Assembly: GCA_007123465.1 (NCBI GenBank)
Contig: SKLB01000216.1
Coordinates: 1-17,236 of the forward strand
Direction: 5' to 3'
Length of the DNA: 17,236 nt
Origin: Spirochaetales bacterium
GTDB lineage: Bacteria > Spirochaetota > Spirochaetia > DSM-27196 > PWMO01
The position numbers and the translations under genes were made by a program. This document shows, one piece after another, positions 15,212 through 17,236 of the stretch; position 1 is the first letter of the stretch, and each line of letters starts with the position of its first letter. The notes beneath the pieces are model-generated. The model did not search any database. It worked only from the letters and a program-made list of their open reading frames with translations, and was not told the DNA's origin.

Positions 15212-15235
15212 ACACGCGATCGAAGTTTCTGTCAC
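15207..15235 (-). promoter_or_regulatory. predicted promoter of the two mdh genes
   Basis: Read on the minus strand, GTGACA (15235-15230, 5 of 6) and TATAGT (15212-15207, 5 of 6) are separated by 17 bases. Transcription would start near 15200, only about 11 bases before the ATG, just leaving room for the AGGAG ribosome binding site. It overlaps the fumC promoter. Confidence 0.55.
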
Positions 15236-15240
15236 CAGAA
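15227..15240. promoter_or_regulatory. operator-like inverted repeat TTCTG-N4-CAGAA
   Basis: This is a perfect 5-4-5 inverted repeat. It covers the -35 element of the predicted mdh promoter and lies just inside the predicted fumC transcript. A protein bound here could act on both directions. I do not recognise the motif as that of a known regulator, and chance is possible. Confidence 0.25.
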
Positions 15241-15265
15241 CTCAGGTATAGTTGAGGGAGGCTGT

Positions 15266-16651
15266 ATGCCGAACGCCGCACAGCGCACTGAATCCGACTC
15301 CATGGGCGAGGTTCGCATTCCGCAGTGGGCCTGCTGGGGAGCCCAGACGCAGCGCGCCATGCAGAACTTTGCGGTCTCCAGCCTGCGCATTCCCACCGCG
15401 ATGATACGCTCGCTGGCGCTGGTCAAGAAGCACGCAGCGCGTACAAACGCGGGACTTGGACTGGTAGAGCAGCCGCTGGCCGACGCCATTGTGCAGGCAG
15501 CCGACGAGATGCTCGACGGCAGATGGGACGAGCACTTCCCGATCGATGTCTTTCAGACCGGGTCGGGAACGTCGTGGAACATGAACGCCAACGAGGTGCT
15601 TGCCAATCGCGCCAACGAGATTCTCGGTCAGCCGCGCGGCACGCGCACACCGGTCCACCCCAATGATCACGTCAACCGCAGCCAATCGTCCAACGACGTG
15701 ATCCCCACGGCGCTGCATATCGCTGACCGCATGGTTGCAGATGAGCTGCTGGCAGCCATGCAGCTGTTGCAGCAATCACTGGCCGCCAAGGCCGAAGAGT
15801 TCAAGGATCTGGTAAAACTGGGAAGAACGCACCTGCAGGACGCTGTACCAATGACACTGGGCCAGGAGTTCAGCGGTTACGCCACCCAGATAGAAAAGAA
15901 CATTCAACGCGTCAGCAACACCCTTGCCCATCTGGAAGAGCTGGCGCTGGGCGGAACCGCGGTCGGCACGGGGATCAACTGTCACCCGGAGTTTGCTGCG
16001 CGGGCCATAGCCGGCATTGCGGCCGAGACCGGCATCGCGTTCCGGCCCGCCGACAACCGCTTTGAGGCAATTGCCGCACGCGATGCGCAGGTAGAGCTCA
16101 TGGGCGCACTGAACGTGCTGGCTACCGGGATCATGAAGATCGGCAACGACCTGCGCCTGCTGGCCAGTGGACCGCGCGGTGCGCTGGGGGAGATCGTGTT
16201 GCCCTCGCTGCAGCCGGGAAGTTCGATCATGCCGGGCAAGGTCAACCCGGTCATACCGGAGATGATGATTCAGGTAGCGGCCTACGTCATGGGCAAGGTA
16301 GTCTCGGTGACCAGCGCCGGACAGCACGGCCCACTGGAGCTCAACATGATGCACCCGCTGATAGCTTTTGAGACTATCGAAGCCATGTCTGTGCTGGCGC
16401 AGACCTGCCGCCGCAGCGCTGAACGCTGTATCGACGGTATCAGCGCCGATAGCGAGCGCCTGGCGTTCTGGATTGAGTGGAGCCTGGCTCTGGTCACGCC
16501 GCTGGCTATCGAGATCGGCTACGACAGGGCCTCCGAGCTGGCCTACAAGGCCTACCGCGAGAAGCGCCGGATACGTGAGGTAGTGCTGGAGTCAGGCGTG
16601 CTGCCGCAAGAGCGCGTTGCCGAGTTGCTCGATGCCCGCGGCATGATCTGA
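15266..16651 (+). CDS. fumC: fumarate hydratase, class II
   Basis: This iron-independent fumarase interconverts fumarate and L-malate as a tetramer. The 461-residue protein shows the family elements in order: TESDSMGEVRIP with WGAQTQRAMQNF near the N-terminus, FQTGSGTSWNMNANEV, SSNDVIPTA, and GRTHLQDAVPMTLGQE with catalytic His189. GGTAVGTGIN and the signature GSSIMPGKVNP at 318-328 follow. WGAQTQRA rather than the aspartase form GIHTLRA favours fumarase over aspartate ammonia-lyase. The SSIMPGKVNPVIPE wording resembles, from memory, actinobacterial FumC more than the E. coli form. The ATG has GAGGGAGG 4 bases upstream. It is divergent from the mdh pair, so fumarase and malate dehydrogenase, which act in sequence, are controlled from the same 76 bases. 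Confidence 0.94.
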   Translation: MPNAAQRTESDSMGEVRIPQWACWGAQTQRAMQNFAVSSLRIPTAMIRSLALVKKHAARTNAGLGLVEQPLADAIVQAADEMLDGRWDEHFPIDVFQTGSGTSWNMNANEVLANRANEILGQPRGTRTPVHPNDHVNRSQSSNDVIPTALHIADRMVADELLAAMQLLQQSLAAKAEEFKDLVKLGRTHLQDAVPMTLGQEFSGYATQIEKNIQRVSNTLAHLEELALGGTAVGTGINCHPEFAARAIAGIAAETGIAFRPADNRFEAIAARDAQVELMGALNVLATGIMKIGNDLRLLASGPRGALGEIVLPSLQPGSSIMPGKVNPVIPEMMIQVAAYVMGKVVSVTSAGQHGPLELNMMHPLIAFETIEAMSVLAQTCRRSAERCIDGISADSERLAFWIEWSLALVTPLAIEIGYDRASELAYKAYREKRRIREVVLESGVLPQERVAELLDARGMI

Positions 16652-16653
16652 GG

Positions 16654-16682
16654 TTGCCAGCAGCCGGTTGGCGTAGTAGACT
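16654..16682 (+). promoter_or_regulatory. possible promoter of the TPR gene
   Basis: TTGCCA (16654-16659, 5 of 6) and TAGACT (16677-16682, 4 of 6) are 17 bases apart, directly after the fumC stop. Transcription would start near 16689, about 34 bases before the ATG. Read-through from fumC is equally possible, as no clear terminator is visible in the 71-base gap. Confidence 0.35.
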
Positions 16683-16722
16683 AGGCGTGCAGGTGATACG
16701 CTGATACAGAGGAGTACAAGCG

Positions 16723-17236
16723 ATGGAACTGAACCATGCCGATCCGGCTTACCAGCAGGCAATGAGTCACTATCTTGCCGGCGAGTGGACGGACTCAGAG
16801 AAGGCGTTTCTGGCATTGGCCGAAACCTACCCCAGGAGTCCCTTCGTCTACCTCATACTGGGCAATATACGCTATTCTCTGGGCAAGCTGGACGAGGCTG
16901 TTGCAACCTACCACACGGCAACCGAGATCAATCCAAAGTTCGGCATCGCCTTTTACAAACTTGGGGTCTGTTACTACCGAATGGGCCGCCTGGAGGAAGC
17001 ACTGGAGGCGTTCTCAGCGGTTGTGGCGATGGGCAGCGAGAGTCACGCGATGGCCGGCTACTTTGTCGGGCTGATCAACCTGTTCCTCGGCAAGGATGAG
17101 GCCGCCGCCAGGGGGTTTGCCGATTTCCGCGGCAGATCGAGCGAATCTCTGATTGCCAACTTCTACCTGGCGCAACTCAAGATCAAGCACAAGCAGTACG
17201 ATGAAGCGCTGGAACTGCTGAACGAGCTGGCCGAGG
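16723..17236 (+). CDS. tetratricopeptide repeat protein, 3' end outside window
   Basis: The frame runs open from the ATG at 16723 to the window end, giving 171 residues. GAGGAG at 16709-16714 supports this start. About five consecutive ~34-residue TPR units can be read, with the usual small and aromatic residues. The clearest are FVYLILGNIRYSLGKLDEAV and GIAFYKLGVCYYRMGRLEEA, followed by weaker units ending in KQYDEALELLNELAE. There is no signal peptide or membrane segment at the N-terminus, so the visible part is probably cytoplasmic. TPR arrays are protein-binding scaffolds, and the partner here is unknown. A link to the TCA genes is not implied beyond adjacency. Confidence 0.85.
   Translation, partial: MELNHADPAYQQAMSHYLAGEWTDSEKAFLALAETYPRSPFVYLILGNIRYSLGKLDEAVATYHTATEINPKFGIAFYKLGVCYYRMGRLEEALEAFSAVVAMGSESHAMAGYFVGLINLFLGKDEAAARGFADFRGRSSESLIANFYLAQLKIKHKQYDEALELLNELAE

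Noticed and set aside
15247..15252. TATAGT as the -10 element of fumC
   Set aside because: Transcription from it would begin after or inside the fumC ribosome binding site, and no -35 lies at a proper distance.
14308..15255. 315-codon open frame on the plus strand opposite the mdh paralogue
   Set aside because: The minus-strand protein is a clear LDH/MDH family member; the plus-strand translation shows no family motif.
1..17236. CRISPR, transposon, phage, tRNA or toxin-antitoxin content
   Set aside because: I found no repeat-spacer pattern, transposase, integrase, cloverleaf-like sequence or small paired ORFs of that type; the window is metabolic throughout.

Overview
The window is a dense block of central carbon metabolism genes from a G+C-rich bacterium. 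Most codons end in G or C, gene gaps are short, Shine-Dalgarno (SD) sequences are clear, and the promoters look like sigma-70 sites. The lineage cannot be fixed from the sequence. SdhA, SdhB, the short citrate synthase and FumC resemble (from memory) the versions seen in actinobacteria, Thermus/Deinococcus and relatives. A spirochaete or another deep-branching lineage that acquired such genes would fit equally well. I saw no tRNA, rRNA, CRISPR array, insertion sequence or phage gene. No stretch longer than 300 bases lacks a gene.

Layout. (1) 1-1866: the 3' end of a gene for an HU/IHF-like DNA-binding protein, converging on a glycerate 2-kinase gene of the MOFRL type. (2) 1867-2029: a divergent intergenic region with a good extended -10 promoter pointing right. 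(3) 2030-13303: eight tightly packed genes on the plus strand, sdhA-sdhB-sucC-sucD-sucA-sucB-lpdA-gltA. They end in a perfect 10-bp hairpin at the convergent junction with the next genes. (4) 13325-15189, minus strand: two adjacent LDH-like malate dehydrogenase paralogues, transcribed as one unit. (5) 15190-15265: a 76-base divergent region where the mdh and fumC promoters appear to share almost the same -10 hexamer. (6) 15266-16651: class II fumarase. (7) 16723 to the end: the start of a tetratricopeptide (TPR) protein, cut by the window edge.

Together the genes encode the oxidative half of the citric acid cycle from 2-oxoglutarate to oxaloacetate, plus citrate formation. The 2-oxoglutarate dehydrogenase complex (SucA, SucB, Lpd) makes succinyl-CoA. 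SucCD converts it to succinate with nucleotide triphosphate formation, SdhAB oxidises succinate, FumC hydrates fumarate, Mdh oxidises malate, and GltA condenses oxaloacetate with acetyl-CoA. Aconitase, isocitrate dehydrogenase and the SdhC/SdhD membrane anchors are not in the window. I did not find a clearly new biological system. The most unusual points are the anchor-less sdhAB at the head of the operon, the second Mdh paralogue with changed active-site residues, and the overlapping divergent promoters.
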